A DNA stretch of 64,000 nt from Streptomyces sp. SID8352 (GCF_009862265.1 NZ_WWGX01000104.1:297464-361463), one strand, 5' to 3'. Counted from the stretch's first letter, positions 1 through 9,028 are shown. The notes: a model not told the origin generated them from the sequence alone. Numbers and translations: made by a program.

Positions 1-107
1 CCGGCCACGGCCAGGACCTCGGCGATGCCGGTGCCCATGGTGCCGAGGCCGACCACGGCGACGGTGCGGGGCGGGGAGAGGGCGATGTCGGACGGGGGAG
101 TGGCCAT
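1..107 (-). CDS. 3-hydroxyacyl-CoA dehydrogenase family, N-terminus only (cut by window edge)
   Basis: Only the first 35 or so codons are present, read leftwards from an ATG at 105-107. They encode a Pro/Ser-rich lead followed by VAVVGLGTMGTGIAEVLA, the Rossmann glycine motif GxGxMGxGIA of 3-hydroxyacyl-CoA (3-hydroxybutyryl-CoA) dehydrogenases, which oxidise 3-hydroxyacyl-CoA with NAD(P). A GGAG box lies about 8 bases upstream. Beta-hydroxyacid dehydrogenases share a similar motif, but the MGxGIA ending favours the acyl-CoA enzyme. The rest of the gene lies outside the window. Confidence 0.72.
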   Translation of the reverse strand, partial: MATPPSDIALSPPRTVAVVGLGTMGTGIAEVLAVA

Positions 108-510
108 CACGGGACTCCAGGAGGGGATGACGACGGGAACACACCCCGGCGCGCGGGAGCGCCGGACGTGTGCGGGGGAGGGGGAGTGCGGGTGGGGGAC
201 GCGCCGATGCCCCGGCGTGTCCGTCCGTGCAGCCGGGGGCGTGTTGTGCGCCCGCCCGGCGGCCTCCGGCCCGGCCCTGTCCCGGGGCCATGCCGTCCTG
301 CGGTACCCGGAGCGCCTGGGGCGCCCGGCGCACACCCGTGCTTGGGTACCGGACCTGCTCATGGCGGCCGCGTCACCGGACCGCCATGGGGAGTGCGTAC
401 GAGTGGATGACCCGCTCGTCCGAGCCTAACCGGCGGGTAACGAGCGCGCCAGCCCCCCGTGTTCGTGACGTGGCTCCCACGGCGGGTGTGACCGGCCTAA
501 CCTCGATGCC
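108..510. other. divergent intergenic region, no gene seen
   Basis: About 400 bases between the dehydrogenase start (leftward) and the HEAT-repeat gene (rightward). Reading frames here have no family resemblance. A TAACCT hexamer at 498-503 fits the Streptomyces -10 consensus TANNNT and would place transcription start at or next to the ATG at 511, so the HEAT gene may be leaderless. No clear ribosome binding site precedes that ATG. Confidence 0.4.
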
Positions 511-1086
511 ATGGACGAGGAGTCGCGCGCGCTCACGGAGCGCTTACGGATGGAGTCGGGCGGGACGGCGGAGTACGACCGCCTCACCGCCACCGGGGAC
601 CACGACGAACTGGCCGCCGTGCTCATCGAACAGGGGCAGCCCCTGTGGGCCCGCGAGCTGGCCGCGTTCCGGCTCGGCGCCGCGGGCGACCGGCGCGCCT
701 TCGAATCGCTCATCCTGCTGCTCAACCACCGTGATCCGCCGCGCTGCGCCGCCGCCGCGTACGCCCTCGCCCGCCTTGGCGATCCGCGCACCGCCCGCGC
801 CGCCGCCACGCTCGCCACCAACGAACTGCGCGTCGCCTACGCCCTGCATCCGGTGCGGCTGCTGGCCGAACTGCGCGCCCCGGAGTCGGTGCCCGCGCTC
901 ATCACCGCTCTGGAGAGGCGGCTCGGCCCGCGCGACCCCTACCGCCGGGTGGCCCTCGCCTGCGTCGAGGGCCTCGGCGCCCTGGGCGACGAGCGGGCCG
1001 TGCCCGTCCTCCGCGACGCCCTCGCCCACCCCGCGCTGGCCGAGGCGGCCGTACGGGCCCTGGACCGCATCCCGGGGCCGCGCTGA
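511..1086 (+). CDS. HEAT-repeat protein
   Basis: A 191-residue soluble protein built from short paired helices rich in Ala, Leu and Arg, with repeated units such as LWARELAAFRLGAAGDRRA, PRCAAAAYALARLGDPRT and ACVEGLGALGDERAVPVL. This is the HEAT/PBS-lyase-like repeat pattern; such solenoids bind proteins or peptides and usually have no enzyme activity. No signal peptide or membrane segment. The ATG at 511 has no strong ribosome site, but a TANNNT-type hexamer ends 8 bases upstream, consistent with a leaderless transcript. It is divergent from the dehydrogenase and convergent with the peptidase gene. The partner cannot be predicted. Confidence 0.8.
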   Translation: MDEESRALTERLRMESGGTAEYDRLTATGDHDELAAVLIEQGQPLWARELAAFRLGAAGDRRAFESLILLLNHRDPPRCAAAAYALARLGDPRTARAAATLATNELRVAYALHPVRLLAELRAPESVPALITALERRLGPRDPYRRVALACVEGLGALGDERAVPVLRDALAHPALAEAAVRALDRIPGPR

Positions 1087-1246
1087 GGACCCGTCGACGG
1101 CGTGGCCCGTCGGCGGCTGCGGGGCCCGTCGGCAGCGGGGGCCGGGACCCTGGACCCGTTTGCCGGGTACGGGAAGCGGGCCGGTCGGCCGTTCCCGAGC
1201 CGCCGGCCCGTCCGGGGCTCCCGGCAGGATCCCCGTGGCCGGCCGG

Positions 1247-2833
1247 TCAGCCCCGGACGCCGAGCAGCCCGTGCAGAGTGGAGCCGCGCGAGGAGGCGGA
1301 CGCCGTCTTCGCCGTCAGGGGCTCGGGTTGGGGCGCCGCCGCGCACACCGCGTCCGCCTCCCCGCCCGCGCCCCGGCCGCGCGGCACGGTCCCGTCGGCG
1401 AGGTACGCGGCCAGATGCCCGTCCAGGCAGTCGTTTCCGCTGAGGGTGACGCCGTGGTTGCCGCCGCCCTCCTCGACCACCAGATGGGAACCCCGCAGCA
1501 GGCGGTGCGTGGTGACGGCGCCCTCGTACGGAGTGGCGGCGTCACCGGTCGCCTGGAACAGCAGGGCCGGGGGCAGCGCGCGGTTGGCGACGTCCACCGG
1601 GCGGCGTGGCGCGGTGGGCCAGAAGGCGCAGGGCGCGTTGTACCAGGCGTTGTTCCAGGTCATGAACGGTGCCTTCAGGGACACCTCGGCGTTGTCGGCG
1701 CGCCAGGTGCGCCAGTCGCGCGGCCAGCGGGCGTCGGCGCACTGCACGGCCGTGTAGACGCTGTAGCCGTTGTCCCCGGCAGCGTCCTGGGCGCCGAGGG
1801 CCTCGTACATCCCGACGAGGGGCCCGGTGTCCCCGTCGTTGACGTAGGCGGCGAAGGCCGCCGCCAGGTGGGGCCAGTAGCCGTCGTAGTAGCCGCCGGG
1901 CAGGAAGGTGTCCTCCACCTCCGCGGCGCCCACCCTGCCGTCGGCCGGGTGCTCGGCCAGCGCCTCCCGCATGGCGTACCAGCGCGCCCCGATCCGGTCC
2001 GGGTCCCTGCCGAGCCCGTACGCGGCGTCGTTCCGGGCGATCCAGGCCATGAAGGCGCGGTGGCGGTCCTCGAAGGCGCGGTCCTGGTTGAGGTTGGCGT
2101 CGTACCAGACGTCCGCCGGGTCGACGACCGAGTCCAGGACCAGGCGGCGCACCCGCTCCGGGTACAGCCTGGCGTAGACGGCGCCCAGGTAGGTGCCGTA
2201 CGAGTAGCCGAAGTAGTTGATCCGGGAGGCGCCGAGGGCCGCGCGGATCGCGTCCATGTCGCGTGCCGCGTCGACCGTGCTCATGTGCGGGAGCAGCTTC
2301 GCGTACGCGGTGCCGCACGCGTCGGCGAAGGACCTCGCCCGCGCCAGGTTGGCCCGCTCGACGGACGGGGTGGCGGGCACGGACCCGGGCCGCACCGGGG
2401 CGAAGTGGCCCGGCGCGCAGTCCAGGGCCGGTTCGCTCGCGCCCACGCCGCGCGGGTCGAAGCCGATCACGTCGTACTGCGCGGCCACCTCCCCGGGCAG
2501 TGAGGAGGCCACGAACCCGGCGAGTCCGCGTCCGCTGCCGCCGGGGCCGCCCGGGTTGACCAGCAGTGGGCCCTGGAACGTCCTCGCGGTGTGCGGGACA
2601 CGGGTCAGCGCCAGGGTGATCCGCTCGCCGCGCGGGCGGGCGTGGTCGAGCGGCACGGCCAGCGAGGCGCACTGGAGCGTCGGGTGGCCGTCGGTGCCGC
2701 ACGCCTTCCAGTCGACCGGCGCGGGCGTGGCGACGGGAACGGAGGTGGACGCTCCGGCCTCGGCGGGAACGGCGGTGAACGAGCCGGCCACGAGGGCGGC
2801 GGCGCCGCAGAGCAGGGCTGCGCGGTGTCTCAT
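1247..2833 (-). CDS. secreted tripeptidyl aminopeptidase, alpha/beta hydrolase S33 family
   Basis: 528-residue exported hydrolase of the Streptomyces Tap/SlpD type, which removes short peptides from protein N-termini outside the cell. Residues 1-27 form a Sec signal (MRHR head, Ala/Leu core, AEA cleavage region). Catalytic residues fit the family: Ser211 in GYSYGTYLG, Asp431 in ATGDAATP and His460 in GGGNHGVT; the oxyanion HGGP-like stretch is NPGGPGGSG near residue 94. The C-terminal Cys-containing TAP-like cap (NDCLDG) is present. The ATG at 2833 was chosen because a strong GGGGAGGA site sits 5 bases upstream and the signal peptide begins there; the open frame continues upstream without family resemblance. 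A perfect 14-bp palindrome lies 102 bases upstream. Confidence 0.9.
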   Translation of the reverse strand: MRHRAALLCGAAALVAGSFTAVPAEAGASTSVPVATPAPVDWKACGTDGHPTLQCASLAVPLDHARPRGERITLALTRVPHTARTFQGPLLVNPGGPGGSGRGLAGFVASSLPGEVAAQYDVIGFDPRGVGASEPALDCAPGHFAPVRPGSVPATPSVERANLARARSFADACGTAYAKLLPHMSTVDAARDMDAIRAALGASRINYFGYSYGTYLGAVYARLYPERVRRLVLDSVVDPADVWYDANLNQDRAFEDRHRAFMAWIARNDAAYGLGRDPDRIGARWYAMREALAEHPADGRVGAAEVEDTFLPGGYYDGYWPHLAAAFAAYVNDGDTGPLVGMYEALGAQDAAGDNGYSVYTAVQCADARWPRDWRTWRADNAEVSLKAPFMTWNNAWYNAPCAFWPTAPRRPVDVANRALPPALLFQATGDAATPYEGAVTTHRLLRGSHLVVEEGGGNHGVTLSGNDCLDGHLAAYLADGTVPRGRGAGGEADAVCAAAPQPEPLTAKTASASSRGSTLHGLLGVRG

Positions 2834-3276
2834 GGAGTCCTCCCCAGGATGCGGGGGCGAGCGGTCCGCGGGGTCGCGGCCCTCGCGCATCGTCCCGGAA
2901 CGGGCCTCCGGAAGAACCTGATCCCTCCTCATATGACCCGATCGGGTCGCGGAATGCCCTCGAACGCGCGGGAACGGACCCGAACGGCCTCGGGTGAGCG
3001 AGAGCTGAACCGGTCCGGTCGGCGTGCTCCGGTCAGCCGCCGCCCCGTCCCGCGTGCACGCCTTGCATCCGCCGGAGGCGCGGTCGTATTCGTTGGCGGA
3101 GTCGGCGGAGCCCGCGACTGCCCGGTGCGATGAGCCGCCTGACGGACAAGGGTGTTCCGGAGGCGGGGCGGTTCCGTTCCGGTTCGGGCGACCCGCACTG
3201 GACTGCCCCGACCGGTGTCGACGGGACGGAGAGAGCCCATGGTCCGTGCCGCGGCGAACCGGGCCGTTCCGGGGCG
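2834..3276. other. intergenic region upstream of the peptidase, no gene seen
   Basis: About 440 bases between the peptidase start and the tail of the nuclease remnant. Apart from the palindrome at 2935-2948 I see no coding pattern or repeat. Open frames on both strands are shadows caused by high GC. Confidence 0.4.
2935..2948. promoter_or_regulatory. perfect 14-bp palindrome upstream of the peptidase gene
   Basis: GACCCGATCGGGTC is exactly self-complementary and lies about 100 bases upstream of the peptidase ATG, in a short AT-richer patch (ATATGA next to it). Position and symmetry suit an operator for a dimeric regulator; which one is unknown. Confidence 0.4.
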
Positions 3277-3570
3277 TCACTTGGTGTTGTGCACGATCCA
3301 GCTCTCTCCGTACTGCCACGTGCCCTGCGCGTCGTACACCTGGATGTCGCATTCCAGGCGCTCGGGAATCAGCGCGGAGTAGTTGTTGTCGATATCGACC
3401 GCCACCTGCCCCGTGGCACCCAGATCCGCCCCGGTCACCGTTCCGTAGCATGCTCTGACCTCGTACTCGACGATTTTCCCCGCCTTGATCTCGTCCTTCA
3501 CGTTCTTCTCGGCGTAGTGGAGGTGATTGGAGTTCCCGGTCTTCGTCAGCGGGGTGAGATTGCTCAGGGT
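3277..3570 (-). pseudogene. C-terminal remnant of a DNA/RNA non-specific endonuclease toxin
   Basis: The last 95 or so codons before the stop at 3277 read GNTLSNLTPLTKTGNSNHLH followed by AEKNVKDEIKAGK, IVEYEVRACYG and a beta-rich tail ending ESWIVHNTK. NLTPLTKTGNSNHLH matches the second half of the nuclease domain found at the C-terminus of many secreted polymorphic toxins. Upstream, the expected RGHLL...LGG motif is missing; the frame dissolves into Pro/Arg/Gly-rich shadow sequence (GGRPPGHGPG). No plausible start or ribosome site was found. I read it as a toxin-tip fragment left by recombination. Its lower GC contrasts with its flanks, which fits acquired DNA. It could be an intact very small protein with an unseen start, but that is less likely. 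Confidence 0.5.
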
Positions 3571-3906
3571 GTTACCGGGCCCGTGCCCGGGTGGCCTGCC
3601 GCCCCGAGGGTCGGCCGGTGGAACTTCTCGCGGGAGGGTGCGGGCCGCCGCGTCACGCGATCGGACCGGAGCCGGCCGGGGACCTGGACGGGCAGGCTGT
3701 CCAGCAGGTGCCGCTGAGCAGGTCGGCCGGACACCATCTGACGGACACGACGGATCCCCACCGCGGTCAGCGCCACCGGTCCCGCCCCGGCCCACCCTCA
3801 CGGCGCGCGCGGCACGCGAAACCGTGACCTGCGGCAGACCACAAGACACCCGCGGGGAAGTAGGGTCCCTATCAACCAAGCCGAACATGACCGAAGCGGG
3901 GCATTC
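3571..3906. other. intergenic region upstream of LysR gene
   Basis: About 330 bases between the nuclease remnant and the LysR gene. No gene is recognisable. The segment nearest the LysR start (3840-3900) has the lowest GC and probably holds its promoter. Confidence 0.35.
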
Positions 3907-4851
3907 GTGGACCTTGAGGCCCTTCACTCCTTCCTCGCGGTGGCCAAGCACCGGAGCATCTCCAAGGCCGCCGCCGGCCTCTACGTCACCCAGCCGACGA
4001 TGAGCCAACGGCTGCGTCGACTGGAGGAGAGCCTCGGCTTCGCCCTGTTCGAACGCGGCTGGACCGGGGTGGTGCTCACCCCCCAGGGGGCCTACTTCCT
4101 GCCCTACGCCGCCACGCTCATCCGCGACCTGTCGAACGCCTCCGCCGTCCTCGGCACCAAGGACCCGGCCCGGCCCCGCAGCTTCGACGAGGTCGCCGGG
4201 CACCCGCACAAGGTCATGTTCGGCGTGGACAACTGGCTCTCGGAACGCTCCGTGCGGGCCGTGGTGAGCACCGCCCTCGGCTCCTACGGCGCCGACGAGT
4301 TCCGGATCACGAGCCGGCCCGCCACCACCCTCATCGACCTGCTGGAACTCAACCAGCTCGACGCCGCGTTCTTCTACTCCACGGAGTCCGACCACCCGTT
4401 CCACACCGAGGTCATCGGCACCGAGGACATGGCGCTGGTCCACCCGCCGGGCACCGTCCTGGAGGAGCACAGCGCCCCCGCCCTGACCGAGCTGCTCTCC
4501 CGCTACCGGTTCGTCCTCTTCGACAACCCGGTGCTCACGCACCACGCCCGCATCACCACGACCCTGATCGAGGACTACAAGATCTCCCGCTTCCACGTGG
4601 TGGACGACTACCGCACGATGCACGCCCTCATCCGGCTGGGCGAGTGCATCTCCGTCGTGCCTACCGGGGTGGTCCTCGCCGACCGGGAGCGCTGCGGCAC
4701 CGACCTGCCCGCCACACCGCTGCCCGGACTCCTGCCGGAGATCAACGTCACCGTCGGCATCAGCGACGCCGGACGCGACCACGGTGTGAGCGACGATTTC
4801 GCCGCGTCGATCGCCCGCTTCCTGGACGCCGAAGCGCCCGGAGCCGGGTGA
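3907..4851 (+). CDS. LysR-family transcriptional regulator
   Basis: 314-residue regulator. Residues 1-60 are the winged helix-turn-helix (LHSFLAVAKHRSISKAA, then YVTQPTMSQRLRRLEESLG, FALFERG), and about 90-300 the periplasmic-binding-protein-like effector domain. Translation begins at GTG 3907 behind a GAAGCGGGG stretch; the ATG at 3887 is out of frame. The gene points at, and is convergent with, an MFS transporter/cysteine hydrolase pair, separated by a hairpin. A T-N11-A box upstream of the hydrolase makes that pair its likely target, although the usual divergent arrangement is absent. The ligand is unknown. Confidence 0.88.
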   Translation: MDLEALHSFLAVAKHRSISKAAAGLYVTQPTMSQRLRRLEESLGFALFERGWTGVVLTPQGAYFLPYAATLIRDLSNASAVLGTKDPARPRSFDEVAGHPHKVMFGVDNWLSERSVRAVVSTALGSYGADEFRITSRPATTLIDLLELNQLDAAFFYSTESDHPFHTEVIGTEDMALVHPPGTVLEEHSAPALTELLSRYRFVLFDNPVLTHHARITTTLIEDYKISRFHVVDDYRTMHALIRLGECISVVPTGVVLADRERCGTDLPATPLPGLLPEINVTVGISDAGRDHGVSDDFAASIARFLDAEAPGAG

Positions 4852-4871
4852 CCCCGCGTTCTCACGCGGGG
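4852..4871. terminator. bidirectional hairpin between convergent genes
   Basis: CCCCGCGT-TCTC-ACGCGGGG forms an 8-bp perfect stem with a 4-base loop, starting one base after the LysR stop codon. It can end transcription of the LysR gene and, from the other side, of the convergent MFS gene. Confidence 0.6.
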
Positions 4872-4943
4872 CGTCCGGTCCGGGCGCCGGCCCCCGGGGA
4901 AAGGGGCCCGGGGACGGGGTACGAGGACGGGGCGATGGGCCGG

Positions 4944-6215
4944 TCAGGCTCCGGCGGGCGCCTTGGCGACGGGGTCGGCCGGGTCGGCGAGGTCGGCCTT
5001 CTTCGGCGCCGTCTCCTGGAGGAAGGACGCGGCGACCACACAGAGCACCAGCCCGCCCAGCGCCAGGTAGAGGACGGTCTCGATGCCGTGGTTCTGCGCC
5101 AGGTATCCGGCGACGGACGGGGCCACACCGCCGCCGAAGATCTCCGCGACGCCCATGACGGTGCCGGCGGCGGCGCCCATCAGCCCGGCGGGCACGGACT
5201 CCACGGTGATGGTGCCGGCGAGCAGGGCCAGGCAGCCGTTGGCGCCGAAGGCGATGAAGAACAGCAGCAGGAACAGCAGCGGCACCACCGGGCCCTGGAA
5301 GATGAAGCCGACCAGCATCGCCATGGCCATCAGCAGCGCGGCGACCACCACGGGCTTGCGGCCGAACCGGTCGGAGAGCCCGGGGATCACGAGCTGGCCG
5401 GCGAAGGCGCCGAATCCGATGCCGGAGGCGATGACGCCCATTTGGGTGGTGCCGATGCCCTGGTGGTCGACGAGATAGCTCGGCACCATGGCGCTGAGCA
5501 CGAAGATGCAGGTCATCGCGCCGCACAGGGCCAGGATCGCCAGCCGGATGTTGCGGTAGCGGAAGACGTCCAGCCAGCGGGGCTTCTCGCCGGGGGAAGC
5601 GGCGACGATCGTGGATTCGAAGGCGGGGAGCTGGTGCGGCTCACGGATGGTCCGGAAGACGAACCAGGCCAGCACCAGTCCGGGCAGCAGCATGATGCCG
5701 AAGACCCAGTGCCAGCTCGGCAGGATGCGCAGGAGCTGGGTGGCGATGATGGGGCCCAGACCCACGCCGAACAGGGCGAAGGTGCTCTGCTGGATGCCCA
5801 TGTTCAGCCCACGCCGCTGCGGACGTGACGCCTCCGCCGTGGCCGCCACCGCCGTCGGGGTGAAGGCGCCCTCGGTGACGCCCATGATGACGCGCACCAT
5901 CAGCAGGCTGAAGAGTCCGCCGACCAGTCCGGTCAGCAGCGAACAGACCGAGAAGAACGCGATTGACGCGACGAGGATCTTGCGCCGTCCCAGCCGGTCG
6001 GAGAGACCGCCCATGAGAAGGGAGGAAGCGCCCCAGGCAAGACCGAGAACACCGATGATGTTCCCCAGGTCCTGATAGTCCAGCCCGAGTTCCTTCATCA
6101 TCGAGGGGAAGAGCGGACTGATGATCCAGCGGTCCAGGCCTACGAGACCGAATCCGAGGGAAAGCAGCAGTACCGCGGAACGCTCATAGCGGACGTCGTA
6201 CTCTTTTGTCGTCAT
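4944..6215 (-). CDS. MFS transporter (aromatic/organic acid type)
   Basis: 423 residues with twelve predicted membrane helices. The MFS loop signatures are clear: GGLSDRLGRRKILV between helices 2 and 3 and PGLSDRFGRKPVVV in the second half. The overall pattern resembles proton-driven organic-acid importers. Its ATG overlaps the stop of the hydrolase gene by 4 bases (ATGA, 6212-6215), so the two are translationally coupled. The transporter therefore probably imports the hydrolase's substrate. Substrate not identifiable from sequence. Confidence 0.88.
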   Translation of the reverse strand: MTTKEYDVRYERSAVLLLSLGFGLVGLDRWIISPLFPSMMKELGLDYQDLGNIIGVLGLAWGASSLLMGGLSDRLGRRKILVASIAFFSVCSLLTGLVGGLFSLLMVRVIMGVTEGAFTPTAVAATAEASRPQRRGLNMGIQQSTFALFGVGLGPIIATQLLRILPSWHWVFGIMLLPGLVLAWFVFRTIREPHQLPAFESTIVAASPGEKPRWLDVFRYRNIRLAILALCGAMTCIFVLSAMVPSYLVDHQGIGTTQMGVIASGIGFGAFAGQLVIPGLSDRFGRKPVVVAALLMAMAMLVGFIFQGPVVPLLFLLLFFIAFGANGCLALLAGTITVESVPAGLMGAAAGTVMGVAEIFGGGVAPSVAGYLAQNHGIETVLYLALGGLVLCVVAASFLQETAPKKADLADPADPVAKAPAGA

Positions 6216-6841
6216 GCCGCTCTTCCTTCCGTGTTTTCGCGGATCTCAGCGACCAGCTCCCGGGTCCGGAGAACCCGGCCGAAGAAGGTGCCGATGTTCT
6301 CCTCCGTGGCCTTCTGCGCGGCCTCGCTGCGCGCACCGGTGGCGTCCGCGACGAATGCGACCTTGAAATCGCGCATGTACGCGCTGCGCGCCGTCGAATC
6401 GCAGCAGACCTCGGTGAGGGTGCCGATGATGATGACCGTGTCCACCTGGCGCAGGCCCGAGATACTGGTCAGCACCGTCTCGAGCGGAGTGTTGTGGAAG
6501 AAGTCGTAGCGGTGTTTCGGGATGACGACGTCCTCGGGCTCCGGCGTGAGGTCGTCGACGATTTCCACCCCGGGCGTATCGCTGCGCATTCCCGCGGTGA
6601 GCAGCGCCGGGTTGTAGGTCGATTCCAGCGGTGACACGTTGAACGTGTCGAGAAGGACGTGCCGGCTGTAGACGACCGGAATTCCGGCGGCCCGGCACTC
6701 GGCTATGACCTCCTGCATCTGCGGTATCCGTCGGCGTGCCATCGGCACCTCCATCGGATGCCCTTCCAGAACGAAGTCGTTCTGCATGTCGATCACGAGC
6801 AGTGCCGTGTTCTTCGGATTCACGCGCCACATCGCGTTCAA
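6212..6841 (-). CDS. cysteine hydrolase, isochorismatase/N-carbamoylsarcosinase fold
   Basis: 209 residues. The family triad is visible: Asp18 in VIDMQNDF, Lys109 in VIPKHRYDFF and Cys146 in TEVCCDSTAR; the usual cis-peptide sits in the I-G-T stretch before the Cys. These enzymes hydrolyse C-N bonds of small amides, carbamoyl compounds or vinyl ethers in the cytoplasm. It is first in a two-gene unit with the MFS transporter. An unusual point is the CC pair at the nucleophile (most members have CV). N-carbamoyl amide or nicotinamide-like substrates are possible; the sequence does not decide. Confidence 0.85.
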   Translation of the reverse strand: MNAMWRVNPKNTALLVIDMQNDFVLEGHPMEVPMARRRIPQMQEVIAECRAAGIPVVYSRHVLLDTFNVSPLESTYNPALLTAGMRSDTPGVEIVDDLTPEPEDVVIPKHRYDFFHNTPLETVLTSISGLRQVDTVIIIGTLTEVCCDSTARSAYMRDFKVAFVADATGARSEAAQKATEENIGTFFGRVLRTRELVAEIRENTEGRAA

Positions 6842-6939
6842 CGGGTGGACTCCTCTTGCGCTGCGAAATGCGGAAGGCCCAGATCTCGGCCCCGGCTGAG
6901 TGAGCCCTGAGCCTAACCGCGAAGCGCGTTCCCCCAGTC

Positions 6940-6954
6940 ATAGGAATTCTTTAT
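6940..6954. promoter_or_regulatory. candidate LysR box upstream of the hydrolase-transporter pair
   Basis: ATAGGAATTCTTTAT has the T-N11-A layout with ATA and TAT arms 9 bases apart, as in classic LysR-family sites, and is one of the few AT-rich spots here. It lies about 100 bases upstream of the hydrolase start. The LysR gene at 3907 is the natural candidate regulator. Confidence 0.45.
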
Positions 6955-7398
6955 ACCGTCCGGAGGCCCGGGGACGACCGGGGCCGGGCGCCCGCCCGGC
7001 CCGGCGGCGGATCCCGGGCCGGGCCGGGCGGAGAGGGGAGAGGGGAGAGGGGGGCGGCGCCGTACGGACGACGCACAGGGGGCAGCGGAGCCGGAACGAC
7101 CGTGCCCCACACCCACTCATCGTTCGAGGCCGGGAGGCGCCCGATCAGGGGTCACCGTACGACGCGGCCCGGGCTGCATCCCCCGCGTCACCGCCGTCGC
7201 GGTCGTGCACATCGTCTCCCCGCCCGCTGCCGGCCGGTCGGCGGCGGCCAGCGCCTCCCGGCGGTCCCGGCCCGGCGCAGGGCCCGCCGCGAGTACGGGA
7301 ACCGGTCAGGTGTCCTCGCCCCGACCGAACCCTGATGGGGTCGTACGACGACGTCGTCGTGGAGCCGGCGGTCTGGGAGGCGCATCGGAGGGAACCGG
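6955..7398. other. intergenic region with G-run repeat, no gene seen
   Basis: About 440 bases between the hydrolase promoter and the end of the drug exporter. At 7026-7053 the + strand has four G-runs separated by short spacers (a repeated GGGGAGA unit ending in six G), which could form a G-quadruplex. No coding pattern was found; open frames on both strands look like shadows. Confidence 0.35.
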
Positions 7399-8931
7399 TC
7401 AGGGATGGGTGCGGGGCCGCCGCAGTGCCGTGGCCACCAGCAGTGCGCCCGCCGCTGCCAGTGCGGCGCAGACGATGGCCGCGATACGGGTCTCGTGGGC
7501 GAAGGCGGCGAAGGCGCTGTCGCGCACGGCGGCCCCGGCCGAGTGCGGGAGATCCGCGGCGAGGTCGACGGCACCGCCGAGGGTGGCGGCTGCCGCCTCC
7601 AGCTGTGCCGGGCCGAGTGAGCCGGGGGCCGTCGCGGTGACGTCCGCCCGGTAGAGAGCGGCGCCGATGCTGCCGAGGATCGCGATGCCGAGGGCTCCGC
7701 CGAACTCGGCGGAGGTTTCGGCCATGGCGGAGGCGGCCCCGGCTCGTTCGGACGGTGCGGCGGAGACGATCACCTCGGTGACGACGGCGGAGACGGCGGC
7801 GATGCCGATCGACACGATCCCCATGCCTGTGACGATGTGCGGGGCGCCGCTGTGCGCGCCGGTGAAGGCGAGCTGGATGAACCCGGCCGCGGCGATGGTC
7901 AGTCCGGCGGTGATCACCCGGTCCTTGCCGAAGCGTGGAGCGGCCATGGTGGCAAGCGCGATGCCGACCGGCATGACGAGGAAGGTGGGCAGCGTCCACA
8001 GGGCTGCCGTGAACGGCTTCATGCCCAGGACCAGTTGCAGGAACTGCCAGCTGAACAGGGAGAAGCCGACCATGCCGAAGGTGGCGAGTGCGTCGATGCC
8101 GAGAGCCACGCTGAAGCGGCGTTCGCGGAAGAGCCCCAGGTCGAGCATGGGGTAGGGGCTCCGGCGCTGGTGGCGCAGGAAGGCGTGGCCGAAGGCGGTC
8201 CCCGCGGCCAGGGACAGCAGTGCCGGAGTGCTGAAGCCGTGTTCCGCACCTGACTTGATGCCGTAGATCACGCCCAGGACGGCAAGGAGGGAGAGGAGGG
8301 CGCCGGCGAAATCGAAGCGGCCGGGAGAGGGGTCGAGGAACTCGGGCAGCAGTAGCGGGCCGAGGGCGAGCAGCAGTGCCATCACGGGGGTGTTCACCAG
8401 GAATACCGAACCCCACCAGAAGTGGTCCAGGAGGAGGCCGCCGATGATCGGGCCGAGTACCGCGCCGCCGGCGAAGCCGGCCGTCCACACGCCGACGGCG
8501 GTGGTGCGCTGCTTCTCGTCGTGGAACATCGCGCGTATCAGGGAGAGGGTGGAAGGGGCCAGCGTGGCACCCGCGACGCCGAGCAGCATCCGGGCGGCGA
8601 TGAGCGTCTGCGGGGTGGTGGAGAACGCGGCGAGGGCGGAGGCGAGGCCGAAGGCCGCAGCTCCGCAGAGCAGGACACGGCGGCGGCCGAACCGGTCGCC
8701 GAGGGTACCCATGGTGATCAGCAGGCCGGCCAGCATGAAGCCGTAGCCGTCCATGATCCACAGCAGCTCGGAGCTGCTTGGCCGGAGGTCGGCGGTCAGG
8801 GTCGGGAGCGTGGTGAACATGATGGACATGTCCATCGATACCAGCACGCAGGGCAGGACCAGGACGGCCAGCCCCGCCCACTGCCTGCGTCCGGCGCGTG
8901 CGGGCACGCGGTCCTTCACTGTCCCGTTCAT
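7399..8931 (-). CDS. MFS multidrug exporter, 14-helix DHA2/QacA type
   Basis: 510 residues with about fourteen hydrophobic helices. Motif A is seen as GTLGDRFGRRRVLL; motif C-like GFAGGAVLGPIIGG in helix 5 marks drug/proton antiporters. The ATG at 8931 starts a basic N-terminus (KDRVPARAGRR) before helix 1. It is divergent from a TetR gene, and a 17-base inverted repeat between them suggests direct repression relieved by a drug, as in QacA/QacR-type pairs. Substrate unknown. Confidence 0.9.
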   Translation of the reverse strand: MNGTVKDRVPARAGRRQWAGLAVLVLPCVLVSMDMSIMFTTLPTLTADLRPSSSELLWIMDGYGFMLAGLLITMGTLGDRFGRRRVLLCGAAAFGLASALAAFSTTPQTLIAARMLLGVAGATLAPSTLSLIRAMFHDEKQRTTAVGVWTAGFAGGAVLGPIIGGLLLDHFWWGSVFLVNTPVMALLLALGPLLLPEFLDPSPGRFDFAGALLSLLAVLGVIYGIKSGAEHGFSTPALLSLAAGTAFGHAFLRHQRRSPYPMLDLGLFRERRFSVALGIDALATFGMVGFSLFSWQFLQLVLGMKPFTAALWTLPTFLVMPVGIALATMAAPRFGKDRVITAGLTIAAAGFIQLAFTGAHSGAPHIVTGMGIVSIGIAAVSAVVTEVIVSAAPSERAGAASAMAETSAEFGGALGIAILGSIGAALYRADVTATAPGSLGPAQLEAAAATLGGAVDLAADLPHSAGAAVRDSAFAAFAHETRIAAIVCAALAAAGALLVATALRRPRTHP

Positions 8932-9011
8932 CGGTCCGCCTCGTTCTCTCGGCTCATGGATCTGTGCGTCGGCCGGGATTCACCCCATGCGAAGGCTTCG
9001 CTCCGAACGGC

Positions 9012-9028
9012 CGCGTACAGCATACGCG
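9012..9028. promoter_or_regulatory. candidate TetR operator
   Basis: CGCGTA-CAGCA-TACGCG is a perfect 6-bp inverted repeat around a 5-base centre, inside the 205-base divergent region between exporter and TetR gene. The surrounding 9025-9065 stretch is AT-rich (TGTAGAAAGTCAAC, CTTTAAAG) as expected for overlapping promoters. Confidence 0.5.

Noticed and set aside
170..2503. Long + strand open frame of 777 codons
   Set aside because: It covers the HEAT gene in another frame and the antisense of the secreted peptidase; composition is Arg/Pro/Gly-rich with no motif. A GC-driven shadow.
7026..7053. Four G-runs as a functional G-quadruplex
   Set aside because: The runs are real, but in DNA this GC-rich such patterns arise often and no gene start is close; kept only as a note in the intergenic entry.
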